64,000 nt of DNA from Phyllostachys edulis (Eukaryota > Streptophyta > Magnoliopsida > Poales > Poaceae), in the NCBI GenBank assembly GCA_036346405.1, contig CM070550.1:13922115-13986114 (forward strand), in the 5' to 3' direction. Numbering within the stretch: position 1 is the first letter of the stretch; each line of letters begins with the position of its first letter. Under the pieces are notes generated by a model, which saw nothing but the letters and a program-made list of their open reading frames with translations, ran no database searches and had not been told where the DNA came from. Below are positions 34,331 through 47,100 of the stretch, in pieces. Made by a program: the position numbers and the translations under genes.

Positions 34331-34608
34331 GACTTGATCCTTTTGCCATGGCGTGCGCCTGCTTCGTTACGTATTCACATGCAGTTCAGCGGTACTAATG
34401 ATTGGGGTATGGCCAACCCGTAGAAAACCCACAGGTTGAACCCATTTTAACCCAAAATTTCTAAACCCACACCAACCCAATCTAATCCGTTTCTACTACA
34501 AACCCAACCCAACCCGTTAACTACAACAATCCATTTCAACCCATTCAAACCAAATTTGAATTAAAACCTAACCTGTTCAACCCAACCGTTAACACCTCTA
34601 GGTGGGAG

Positions 34609-35182
34609 CTGTTGCGTCAACAAGCTAAGCCAAGCTAGGCCGTACTTAGCTTTTGGGCATAAAGGCACGGCACCAGCGGCCGCTCGACACGTCTGCGTTT
34701 CGTGCGCTGTGCGCGGCAGCGACCCGGATCCCCGCCTCGGATTTGCCGCCCCCCGCCTCGGTCGCCTCCCCCCGTCACTCAATCGCTCTCACCTCACGCA
34801 CCGCGCGCGTTTCGATCGTAAACTCGTCGCGCGCCTTACTCGCCTTGTCTCGCTCTCGCTCCTCCTTTCTTTCTCAGTCTCGGCCAAGCAGCTAGCTAGG
34901 CCACCACCATAGGGCACTGCAGCCTGGCCAGGCCCCTCGGGCAATTGAGTAGGAGCTAGAAAAGCTAGGACAAGATAGCCGCAGCTTTAGCTTTGTGTGA
35001 AAGCGAGGAATTGCGACTAATTTCATGTAATCCTAGCTTGCGTGAGCAGACACACAGATCGTGTAGGTGCCTGTAGCGGCGCCACTAGTGCTAGTAGTTT
35101 GCTGAATTGGGAAGGCTTCAATTCGCTGGTTTCGAGATCGATTTGGAGAGAGAGAGAGAGAGAGAGAGGAAAGATCTAGCAG
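34609..35182 (+). promoter_or_regulatory. MADS34: MADS34 proximal promoter and 5' leader
   Basis: 574 bp between the hAT-like element and the start codon. 34680-34900 is C-rich with a weak open frame. A (GA)n microsatellite (about 35147-35169) lies 14 bp before the ATG, in the leader; GA repeats are common near plant homeotic genes and can recruit BPC/GAGA-binding proteins. No clear TATA box is seen. Confidence 0.55.
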
Positions 35183-38100
35183 ATGGGTCGCGGCAAGGTG
35201 GTGCTGCAGCGGATCGACAACAAGATCAGCCGGCAGGTGACGTTCTCCAAGCGCCGGAACGGCCTGCTCAAGAAGGCCTACGAGCTCGCCATCCTCTGCG
35301 ACGCCGAGGTCGCGCTCGTCCTCTTCTCCCACGCCGGCCGCGTCTTCCAGTTCTCCTCCTCCAAGTAATCCGATCCCGTCTCACCATGCTTCTTGATTCT
35401 CGGATCGTGTATCTTCTCTCTCTGATTTGGCACATCCATTAATTTGCACCCCCAAAAGTTTCGTACGTGTTCTTTTGCGCCTGTTCTTTTCTGTTCTATT
35501 GGGCAACTGCTGACATGTCAACGTGCATAAAAAGGCTAGAAACAAACAAGGGAAAAGTGGGCCCATCCTCAGCAGGAGATCGACACATGTATGCGTATAC
35601 CATGTATGTACGCGCGCGCCACTCGCAGGAAAAGAAAAGGGGTTCATTTGACGTGCACCTGACCTGAATATCAACATATATATGCTGTTATACACATAAT
35701 TAGAAGCTTAATTAGGCTAAATTTCCACTGATTTGGCATGCAGGCTTGTGGTAAAATTGGCTAGAAAAAATGGTTTCGGTTCTTGGACTGTGCTATACGT
35801 ACGTAGTACAATGTTCATTAGCTAGGTTTGTCTTATGTTTTGGGTAGTACAGTCTATGCACTTCTGATAATTTTAATTGAGTACGTAGTACTTCTCTGCA
35901 GAATTCAGTTTAGCACAATTTGATCTCTTTACGGGGAAAGAATGAAATTTCTTAATTAGTACATTGATCAAAGAAATAAGAAAACGCTTTCAGTTAACTT
36001 AGATTATCTGGTATATAACTCTTGGCTAATTATGGGATCACTTGCTGCAAGAGGATCTCTAATGAACATAACGAGACAGACGGAAACAACATCATGTATT
36101 AATTCAACTATGCCTTGGGATCTTGTGAGAACTACTAATGTTGATCTTATGAAAAACAATACTTCTCACTCACATCATATGTACGTAGGGAAGATCAACT
36201 GTACCATTTCTACTTTTTTTTAATAGAAGGTCTTCTCTGTTTCTATTAAAAGAAACCATATTACAAAAGTTCAAACAACAACCTTGAACAACAAAAAAAG
36301 AAGCAAATAGCAGTTACAACCCAAAACATCAAGTGGGGCTCGGGATACTGCTATTGTAACAAGCGGAAACTGCCAGCAAGCACACATAGAGATAACAGAG
36401 AACAACAAAAAAACTGACTGCCACCAAGATCATTCCAATTCTTCAACTTCTTGATCCACGACATCCACGTTCTTCTTGCCCCCAAAAATCTCCATCGTCA
36501 TATTGCCCACCAATCTATCGCCCCTGACAAAAAATTCCTGCTCTACCTCCTTCAACTTTTCTTGTCTTCCTAGCAAAACTTCCAACCCAGTTGGTCATCA
36601 ACTGATGGACATTTGCAGGAGGACAAGGCAGTCGCCGGATCCAGCTAAAAGCTAGATCAATGGTTTTCACTTGGAACATGGCGCCACACCACCCCCACAA
36701 TCACCCGCCGTTGCCCACCATTAACGGCCCCACAACAGCACCGCTGCAACCACCTTCTCACCGCCCGTCACCCAAGAGCCAACCGGATCCAGTGGACGCC
36801 AAATCCAGACGACTCAGGCACTCCGGGTCAGCCTTGCCGGCCACCTCCATCGCCTCTGTCTTGGCGAATGTAGTCGAGTCTTTGCTCACATTGGTGCCAT
36901 AGCGGCTTCCTCTTGTGAGCTCTCGCCTTCTTGTCACCTTGAGCTATCACGCCGCCGCTTCCACCGCCATGGAAGTACTTGCCGCGCCTTCTTCTCCACC
37001 TTCTCTTGCTGCGATATTTTTGCAAACACCTCACGCGCGCCCGCCTCTGGAGAGAGTATGGACATGGGGCTCCGGCGAGTCTCCTCAACGCCTCGACGAG
37101 GCGCCATAGCCTGCAGGCTCGGCCACCCCACCGCTCCGCCATCGGATCCGCCGCCGTGCACGACGTAGTAGAGTCGAGCAGAGCGTTTGCAGCGGCTCCT
37201 CCCAGCCCGCCGCCGTGCATCCGTGACCTCGAACCCGAACCCCAGATCGATGCACCCACGCAGCTCGTCGAGGTCGTTGTCCGTGATGCTCGCCCTGCCG
37301 CAGCTGAGGAGGCCCTACAGCGAGCCCGCCGTCGCTCCCATGTCTCGTCCCCGCGATGTCGGGAGACCACGAGTTACGCCTGCGGCCCGGCCAGCGCCGC
37401 CCGTCCTCCTCCTCCCCGCCGCCCACTGGTGGCGACCGCTGAGGATGGAGGACGCGGAGGATGGCATGACGAGGCGGTGGTGGACACGGCCCCCCATCGA
37501 GCCCTTCGACGTCGAAGGCGACGCGGCCGCCGCCGCCGCAGCGACCGCCTTCTCGAGGTGCTTATCGAGCGGGTCTGAAGTCCGGGAGGCCTCCTCGAGA
37601 AGTGTAGGGTGCCGCCACCCGGAGCTCCTGGAAGCCTCCTACAAAAACGGATCTAGGCCTCCACAAAACGGACCGGAGAAAAATGAAAACTAGGAGGGAG
37701 AGAGGAGAAAAAGGAGGTGTGGAGGGGAGGCGGCGAGAGGGGCGCGGTAGAGGTGGGGAGCTTGGGGGCTTTGGTGGAGTCTTCCTGCCCTGTACCATTT
37801 CTACTTGCTCTAGACTCTGGAGCAAAAGAAAACTAGTTAACCAATTCTCTAGGCAAATGCCATATCTACGTAATGTTAGGCGTGAACGTGCCATGCACGT
37901 CACGCCAGGCCTCATCTGGCGTGTCCTGGCGCCCGATCCAGAGATAATCTCGCCTCGCTACTTTCTGTCCTCGAGCGATAATCACGCGCTTGCCATCCTT
38001 GCCTACGCGCTTGCTGTCCTCCATGAGCTAATCACGCTAAGGATCATTAGCTACGTTTCCTGTTTTGCTAGCGCCTTCTTTGGCATGTAATTACAACCAA

Positions 38101-41100
38101 CATTGTACCTTTATATTGCTTGCATATCAATGGAAACATTAAACGCGATCCTCTATTTGCATTCATGGTATCAGATTGGTTTCGCTCCTGAGACCGTCCC
38201 TCCACCTTCTCCCTCTTCTTCTCCCGTGCCAATGGCGCCGACCGACCCTGCCAAGGCCGCGGTTGAAGTCGAGCTCGCCGCCCGGGCAGCCCTTTGGGTG
38301 CAGGCCGTCGCCATTCCCAACATCAAGGTGGTCGTTCCCCTCACCCTCGATCTTCACGCCGACAACTACTCCCAATGGCGCGGCCTATTCGAGGTCGCCC
38401 TCGTCAAGTACACCCTCGAGGACCACGTCAACGCCGCTCCTCCCGAGGCGCCGACCGCTCAATGGCTGTGCCTCGATGCCCTTGTGCGCCAGTGGCTGTA
38501 TGGCGCCATCTCCCCTGAGCTGTTGGCGATGGTGATGGGCGGCTCCACCACCTGTGCCTATACCATTTGGCAAGCCCTCGAGCATATGTCTACCGCGACA
38601 ACACCGACACTCGTGTCATCTACCTCGAGCAGGAGTTCTAAGGCCTCCACCAAGGCAGCATGTCGATCGGCGACTACTGCCATAGGCAGAAATCCCTTTC
38701 CAATGAACTCATCGCCGTCGGCACGCCCATCGTCGACAAAAGCCTCATGCACAACACGCTTCGCGGGCTCAACAAACATTTTGCTCCCATGCGTACGCTC
38801 CTATCCATGCAACGCCTGCTTCCCTCATTCGCCGAGGTCCGCTCCGCCCTCATGCTTGAAGAGCTCACGACGGAGTCCTCCAAGACCCCACCACCCTCTG
38901 CTCTCTACTCCAACGCAAGCAAGGGCACCTCTGGCGGTGGCTCTTCTGGTGGTCATGGCAGTGCCACCTCCGCCCCTTCCGGCAGCGGGTTCTCGCGCGC
39001 CGCCCAAGGCTCCGGCGGTGAGCAAGGTGGCGGCTACACGCGCAACACTTCCACTGGGAACTCCAACAACAACCGTCATCGTCGGGGCGGCAACGACGGT
39101 GGCAGCTCCAACGATGGCGGCAACGGCGGCAGTGGTGCCAAGAACGCTGCGCTGTGGCCCTCCATGCAGAATCCCTAGGCCGGCTCGATCCACATGTGGC
39201 CCTACCAAGGTCCACGACCCACTGGACCAGGTGTTCTCGGTCCCGGCTCGCCTAGCGTGTTCGCCGTTGCCTTTCCACCACCGACGCCCTCCCTGTGGCA
39301 GGGCGCCCCCTGGTCTGCGCCATCCTCCGCACCCGCGCCATCGTCGGATTAGCAAAAACTCATGCAAGCTTTCAACGCCATGTCTCTCACTCCACCGTCA
39401 TCCTCCGAATGGTACATCGACTCCGGCGCCTCGACGCACATGACCTCGGAGCATGGTAACTTGACATCCTTCTACCCTTTCTCTTCCGCTGCACCTCCAT
39501 ACGCCATTGTCGGTAACGGTTTCCACCTTCCCATCACCCACACTGGCACCGCGTCCCTCCAACATCCTAATTTTTCTTTTCATCTTAATAACGTTCTTGT
39601 TACTCCTAACCTTATCAAGAACCTTATTTCCATTCGTCAATTTACTATTGATAATCACTGTTCTATTGAGTTTGACCCCTATGGCCTTTCTGTGAAGGAC
39701 CTTCGAACCCGGAATGTGATCGTCAGGTGCAATAGTCGCGGTGATCTCTACCCCCTCTGGTTGCCGCCCCTTGCAAATTGCGCCCTCTCCACCACCACCC
39801 CATCCGCTACCTTGTGGCATTGTCGTCTTGGACACCTTGGTCGTCAAGCCTTAGGGCGTCTAGCGAGTAGTCAACTTATTTCATGTAATAAATTTTCGGT
39901 AGACTCCTTGTGCCATGCGTGCCAACTTGGCCGGCATGTGCGTTTACCCTTTACATCTTCTACTACTCGCACAAATAAAGCTTTCGATTTAGTTCATTGT
40001 GATCTTTGGACATCTCCCATCTCTAGTGTCTCCGGTTATAAATACTACCTCGTTATTCTCAACGACTTTACTCACTATCTTTGGACCTTTCCTCTTCGGT
40101 TCAAGTCTGACATCCTCCTCACTCTCACCAACTTCTAAACTTACGCAAAGACCCAATTCAACTCTCTTGTTCGTGCCATTCAGTGTGATAATGGTGGTGA
40201 GTTCGATAACACTTCCGCACGAACGTTCTTCCTCTCTCATGGCATCGCACTCCGCATGTCATGCCCACACACTTCACAGCAAAACGGCAAGGCCGAGCGC
40301 GTGATCCGCTCGACCAACGACATCCTTCGATCACTTCTCTTCCAAGCTTCTCCCCCTCCCAAATATTGGGTTGAAGCCCTCCATGCTGCCACCTATCTTC
40401 TCAACCTTCACCCAACTAAAACTCTCAACTTCGACACCCCCCTACCACACCTTGTTTAGATCTCCTCCCGACTACTCGCGGCTTCGCGTGTTCGGTTGTC
40501 GGTGCTATCCCAATCTTTCCGCCACCGCACCTCACAAGCTTGCCCCTCGCTCCACTGCTTGTGTTTTTCTGGGCTATCCCGAACACCACCATGGCTACCG
40601 GTGTCTCGATCTATCCACCCACCGCATCATCCTTTCGCGTCAAGTCACCTTTGACGAGGACTCCTTTCCCTTTGCCGAAACACCCAGTCCTCCTTCTCCT
40701 TCCGACTATGACTTCCTCGGTGCTCTCCTCCAAATACTGTCGTGCCTACCCCTAATCGCACGCCTGCCTGCGCCACCCCTTTCTCGAGCGTAGCCTTTCC
40801 TTCTTTGTCAGACGCCATCACCACCACTCGCCGCCCTTCTTCCAGCGCCCCACACACTTCCCTACTGGCGCTGCGCCTTTTCCTCTTTGCACTGCGTCGC
40901 CACCACTTGCGCCGCTCCCTCGGCGCTAGCTCGAGCTCGCCTCGCTTCTCCACCTCCAAGCTCGCTTAGCTCATTGCCGTTAAATCAACGGCCACACCAT
41001 GACGACACGCGGCAAATGGGGGCTTTCACCAACCTGCTCAACGTCTTAACCTGCACGTCGCCGCTCCCTCGCCGTTGCCTACTACATACCGTGCCGCCCT

Positions 41101-44100
41101 CTCGGACGATAATTGGCGTGCTGCCATGCAAAGTAAGTTCGACGCTCTTTGCGCGAATGACACTTGGGAATTGGTTCCTCGACCTCTAGGTGCTAATGTT
41201 GTGATAGGTAAATGGATTTTTCGGCACAAGTTGAAGCCCGACGGCTCCTTGGACCGATACAAGGTGCGTTGGGTCCTCCGTGGCTTCTCCCAGTGGCCCG
41301 GCGTCGACTTCGACGAGACGTTCAGTCCGGTTGTCAAGCCAGCGACCGTCCGTACCATCCTCACTGTTGCTCTTTCCAACGCCTAGCCGGTTCATTAGCT
41401 CGACGTCAACAACGCTTTCCTCAACGGCACCCTCGTCGAAATTGTCTACTATCAGCAACCCTCCGATTTCGTCGACACGACGTGTCCGTCTCATGTGTGC
41501 CGCCTCAACTGGTCCCTGTACGGCCTCAAGCAGGCCCCTCGTGCTTGGTTTAGTCGCTTTGCGGCCTACCTCGCCTCCTTGGGGTTCACTGCATCGAAGG
41601 CCGACCCCTTGCTCTTCATCTACAGTCGGGGTTCCGACACGGTGTACCTCCTCCTGTACGTCGACGACATCGTCCGCACCGCCTCCTTATCGGCACTGCT
41701 TCGCCAAGTCATCACCGCCCTGCATTGCGAGTTCTCCCTCAAAGACCTTGGCGATCTCCACTTCTTCCTCGGCGTCGCAGTTCAGCGTACCGGCTCTGGG
41801 CTTTTCCTTTCCCAGCGTCGGTACACGGAGGACATCCTTGCCCGTGCTAGCATGAGCAACTGCAAGCCATGCCGCACGCCCGTCGACACCTCCTCCAAGC
41901 TTCCATCAACCAGCGCCCCTATCGCCAACTCCACTGACTACCGTAGCATCGCCGGCGCCCTTCAATACTTGACGTTCACACGTCCGGATATCTCGTACGC
42001 TATTCAGTAGGCTTGTCTTCACATGCATGACCCTCGTGAACCGCATGCGAACCTGTTGAAGAGGATTCTCCGTACCTCAAGGGCACCGTCGACTATGGCC
42101 TCCAGCTACATCGGACTTCGCCGGCCTCCCTCACCGCCTACACCGACGTCGATTGGGTTGGCTGCCCCGACACACGGAAGTCCACGTCAGGCTACGACAT
42201 CTTCCTAGGCGATAACCTCGTCTCCTGGTCCTCCAAGCGTCAGCATATGGTTTCTCGCTCTAGCATCGAGGCTGAGTACCGTGTTGTCGCTAACGCTGTC
42301 ATGGAATTCTGTTGGCTTCGCCAACTCCTCGCCGAGCTTCATCGCCCTCTCCAGTAGGCCATCGTCGTTTTCTGTGACAACATCAGTGCGGTGTATCTCT
42401 CAACAAACCCCGTTCAACACCAGTGGATGAAGCATGTTGAGATTGATCCTCACTTTGTTCGGGAGCGTGTCGCCCTCAAAGAGGTCCGGGTTCACCACGT
42501 CCCGACCAGCTCGCAGTACGCTGACACCTTCACAAAGGGTATCCCTCTTCTGCTGTTCGTGATTTTTGCTCGGTTTGAGCGCTTTGCCCGCTCCGCTCCA
42601 ACTACGAAGTGTTAGACATGAACGTGTCATGCACGTCACGCGCTGCATGCGTGCATGTCATGCCGCCCAGGCCAGGAGATAATCCCGCCAAGGATCCCGC
42701 GTATGCGCCTGCTGTCCTCTAGGAGATAATGACGCCTACGCGCTTTCTGTCCTCCAGGAGCTAATCACGCCAAGGATCATTAGCTATGTTTCCTGTTTTG
42801 CTAGCGACTTCTTTGGCATGTAATTACAACCGACACTGTACCTTTATATTGCTTGCATATCAATGGAAACATTAAGCGCGATCCTCTATTCGCCTTCATG
42901 TAGCAGATTTATGGCATAGCATTCTCTAAAGAGTATATATATGTTATATCCATATAGATTTATTTTTAAATTTGACAAGATTGTAAAGTCAGTGATGCAT
43001 GCATGAAATGTGGAAATTAAGTAGAGCTCGTAAAATTGCATGTTAACACTATTTTTTTTAGATAATGGAAGAGAAAAATCTCTCCCAGCCTTTGCATCAA
43101 AGATGTACACAGCCTATTTTATTAAGAGGTAAAGTACCACAAAGACCAAAGATGATTAAAAAGTGGCTGGAAGTCTTACAACCATAAGACGATTGAAAAT
43201 TAAACTCAATCATTACAAATCTTGTGACTAAACGCCACCCATGAAGGTTGAATATATGTTTCGCCACAAACCCCAACCTGGTGCTTCCAGTTAACATTGC
43301 CTCCTTCTGAGCCGATTTCCGTAAATTTGCCCAAACTCTTAGCCAGTGCCTACTTAAAATGATAACATGCAAGAGATTAGTGATATTCTTTTTGTTAAAA
43401 CAACATCGTTCCGACATAACTAAATAGACCAACATAAGACACTAGCTCCCAATAGGAGTTGTGACTTTAAATTTTTTGGAATACAGGCTAACCAATTCTT
43501 AAACATGTTGGCTATACATGCAGGAGGAGATAAATTAAATGTACATTGAACAGCTCACCATGCAAGACGTGCAAAGGGGCAATCAATAAAAAAATGTTGA
43601 ATTGTTTCCTCTTTAATACAAAAACAACACCTTTTGCTACTCCTCAAATTTCTTTTAAGCAGGTTATCTTTAGTTAATACTACCCCTCTTTTGAGATACC
43701 ATAAGAATATTTTTACTTTTAATGTAATTTTAATGAACAAAAAAAAAATCCCTAACGGAGCTTGATTAGTTCCAAAAAGTGCCATATAGAAAGATGGTAC
43801 CGAGAAAAGTCCAGACCTATTCAAATTTCACCTGAAAACATCTTTTTGAGAACTCAAAGGTAAATTAGCAATTCTCAAAATTAGTTCATTCCAAGCATGT
43901 AACTTAGGTCCAATAATATGTCTTCAAAAAGAAATATGTAAAAGATCCGATCTTAGTATACTTGCCGCTGTATCATCCTTTCTCCTCACCACATTATAAA
44001 GTACTGGATATTGATTTTTTTAGAGGAGTATCTCCTAACCATATATCTTCCCAAAACCTGGTTTGTATTCCATTTTTAACCTGGCATGAACCAAATAGAA

Positions 44101-47100
44101 AAAAATTGGTCTTTAATTTTCATAAGACCCGATCAAAACTAGGAAGTCACATGTTTATTAACCACCTGTGAGAGACTCTTTTCATCTAAATATTTCCTTG
44201 TTAGCAAAGATTTCCATACCCTTTCTTCATTAAGCAGCTTAAATACCCATTTTGCTAGCAAACTTTTGTTTTTTGTGTCTAGGTTCTGAATGCCTAAACC
44301 GCCTTGCTCTTTGGGTGTACACACTAAACTCCATTGAGCAAGCCTATATTTGTGTTTATGACTGTGGCTCTGCCAGTAAAAACTAGATTGGTGAAAATCG
44401 AGTCTTTTGAGAACCTCTCTGGTAACTTAAAAAAAAGCATAAACATTGGCATACTGCTGAGCACCGAGTTAATAAGTACTAATCGTTCACCAACAGATAG
44501 ATTTTTTCCTTTCCAACCGCTAAGTTTCTTTTTCAACTCTATCCTCAACCCCTTTCCAATCACAATTCCTCAATTTCCTGAAGTGAATTAGAATACCTAA
44601 ATACCTGAAAGGAAAGGCACATACTTCACAACCAAATAACTAAGTATATTGCGATTCAAATTCTTTGGCATTACCAATAGAAAAACTCACTCGTGGAAAT
44701 TAATCTTTAAACCGGATAATTGTTCAAAGACATATAGAATAAGTTTGAGATTTTTTGCCTGTTCTAAATCATTATTCAAGAACATGATAGTGTCATCAGC
44801 ATACTTTAATATTGACAACACATCATCAATCAAGTGAGGAACTACTCTCGATAACAGATCTTCTTCTTTGGCTTTTGAAATAAAGATGACAAGCATGTCC
44901 ACAATAAGATTAAAAAGAATTGGGGACATCGGATCACATTACCTAAGACCCTTTTAAGTTTGGAAAAAGACCCAAGATCATCATTAACTTTTATTTCAAC
45001 ATTCCCTCCTTTAACGAAACTTTCCACGCAAGAACACCACTTAGATGAAAAACCTTTCACCCTTTGGAGCACCGGTACTTGAGTTTCGGAGTGAAAACTC
45101 CTGATCTGACCTTCGCCGGTTGGATCCGGTGACGACGACGTGAGTCGTATCCCTTTTTGGAGGCGTCGCTACGGAGACTAGCCCATTATTACCTCTTTGC
45201 TGCGCAGCTGCTGTTCATGTGTAGACGATGTCCTGGTTGGTCCTGGAGGCGGGGCAAGGTGGTTTTTTTAGGTTAGCTTTTGCATGACAATTTGTTTGTC
45301 ATTGTTGGTTTTTGGCCGTTTTTTGTTTTAACCTTTTAGTTGATAGTAGTGTAACGGCTGTGTACATCCCTAGTTGGTGCAGAGACCAGGAGCTGTACTT
45401 TCATTATCTAAAAGAAGCCATAAGTGTATGAGAGATTATTAGAGAGTCATTGATGGTTGAATGACCGACTATGTTATTAATATCTATACCAATTGTAAGC
45501 TAATTTTTCTTTCATACGATCTACTTTGCAACCTCATTTTCGCGTCTGTAGAATTAAATTTCTAGTTACATATATTGAAGCACCTAGTAAATCAACAAGA
45601 AGCTAGGGGCATGTTTTGTCGATCTAGATTGATATTACGATGTTGTCATGTTTGAAGAAGACACAGTAGAAGTTCCATAAATGGATAGAAAGGCATAATT
45701 AACAGTACAATATTCATTTGCCCTTTAGTTGATTTCTAGTAGCACCATGCTTTCTTGGTCTCCTCATGAATTTGAATTTATGTCTTACCATATATATAAC
45801 TGCTTCAGATAATTGTCGTTGTTTTTAATTTATATAACAGTATGCTGAAGATCCTTGAGAGGTACCAGAGGTACATTTATGCTTCGCAAGATGCTGCTGT
45901 GCCACCTAGCGATAAGATTCAGGTTTGATTGTTTCATTCAGTTTATGACATTAATATAGATGTTACTATTTTCCCTATCATTTTTCTCTAAACAACCTTC
46001 TTTTTCCAACACTATTCAGTGTTTAAATCTATCTGGCTATTGTTACAAGTTTAATCAATTGCACTAACACTCCTAATCGATAATGCCCTTAATAACCTAT
46101 GCTAGATATTGATTTGTTTCTGATTGGCTTTTGGGGAATACACGCTCAGTTCATATAGAGTTACATATTTTAAGAAGTTTTATTTAAATAACATTACGAA
46201 ACAATATATTTTCATGAATAGTGTGAAACTTGGCTGATATTTATGTGGCTGGCCCATAGCTCAAATATATCTTGGTGAAATTTTGGAATCTCAATTTAAC
46301 TAATCCGGTAAAATCAAAATTGGCCTCAACTTACCACAGAAGTCAAATAAGATTGACATGACTATGCTCATTTGGTATATCGATGGTTGAGGATCAAAAA
46401 TGTATTTCATTTCGTATATTGTTAGGTGTACTACTGAGGCTGCTGACCGTGCGTTGCTAAATTTGAGTAATTTTAACTAGTTTAGATAGTTTAGTTGTAG
46501 AACAACAAAAAAGAAGACAAATAAACTGCAATATGGGTTATAGCACTGAAGGAATCAAGGAAACAAGTACGCTCATCGATCAGTCTCACCTTCAACAATG
46601 AACCAATATAAAGTAAATTAAAAACGACACAACACACATGAGGGAAATTACTGGAACACTCTTTTCTCACGCAAATTAAACATTCTTGTTTTCCTTTATA
46701 TTTTGTGAAATACTCGTAAAGGATTTGTGGATATAGTCACTCACTCACTCTCACTCTCAGATAAGTCTTTTAGATTTTCCGGAGCCATGGACATCCAGCT
46801 CAACGTCTCATCCCCAAGTTTCGCTGGAGCTTTTTCTTGAGCCACAGAACTCTTCTCTAGGCTCACGAGCTATCTAAACATTTTTAAAACAAGAAATTAA
46901 GAACGATGCTGAACTTTTAGCCACTGCAAAGCATTAAGGACATACTAACTGAACCCTGAAAATTAGGAGCATGCACTGTAAATAATGAGCATTGGCTAGT
47001 GCATTAATTTCATGCATAGCCAACACGCTGGCATGCAGTTCTCGATCAAGTGTTCCAGCTAACAAACTTCACGTACGTGATTGCGTGGGTATTGTATCTT

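Larger units (their letters stand above)
29933..34600. mobile_element. hAT-like element with AACCC subterminal repeats, split by a solo LTR
   Basis: The left end is TAGGCTTGTTAATGGGTTGA; the right end, read in reverse, is TAGAGGTGTTAACGGTTGGG. Both subterminal zones (29950-30105 and 34420-34590) are packed with CAACCCAACCC-type repeats in the same orientation, the usual hAT transposase-binding arrangement. The flanks are GGGGTGGG and GGTGGGAG, which share GGTGGG but are not a clean 8-bp duplication. Without the nested LTR (30113-33595) the element is about 1.2 kb. No transposase is present. It lies 582 bp upstream of the MADS34 start codon. Confidence 0.75.
37874..42898 (+). mobile_element. 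degenerate full-length Ty1/copia element in MADS34 intron 1
   Basis: The LTRs are 37874-38165 and 42610-42898 (about 290 bp each, TGTTAG to TTCA). They share their ends and a block from CTAATCACGC to the 3' end but diverge centrally. TGGTATCAGATTGG directly after the left LTR is the initiator-Met tRNA primer site. The flanking pentamers CGTAA and TGTAG match at three of five positions and differ only by transitions. The order protease-integrase-RT-RNase H identifies copia. LTR divergence and many stops indicate an old insertion. No clear polypurine tract precedes the right LTR. Confidence 0.93.

Noticed and set aside
36828..37693. Overlapping 100-200-codon frames on both strands in MADS34 intron 1
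   Set aside because: They fall inside the retroposon with the 17-bp target duplication, are Arg/Ala-rich, and none shows a domain.
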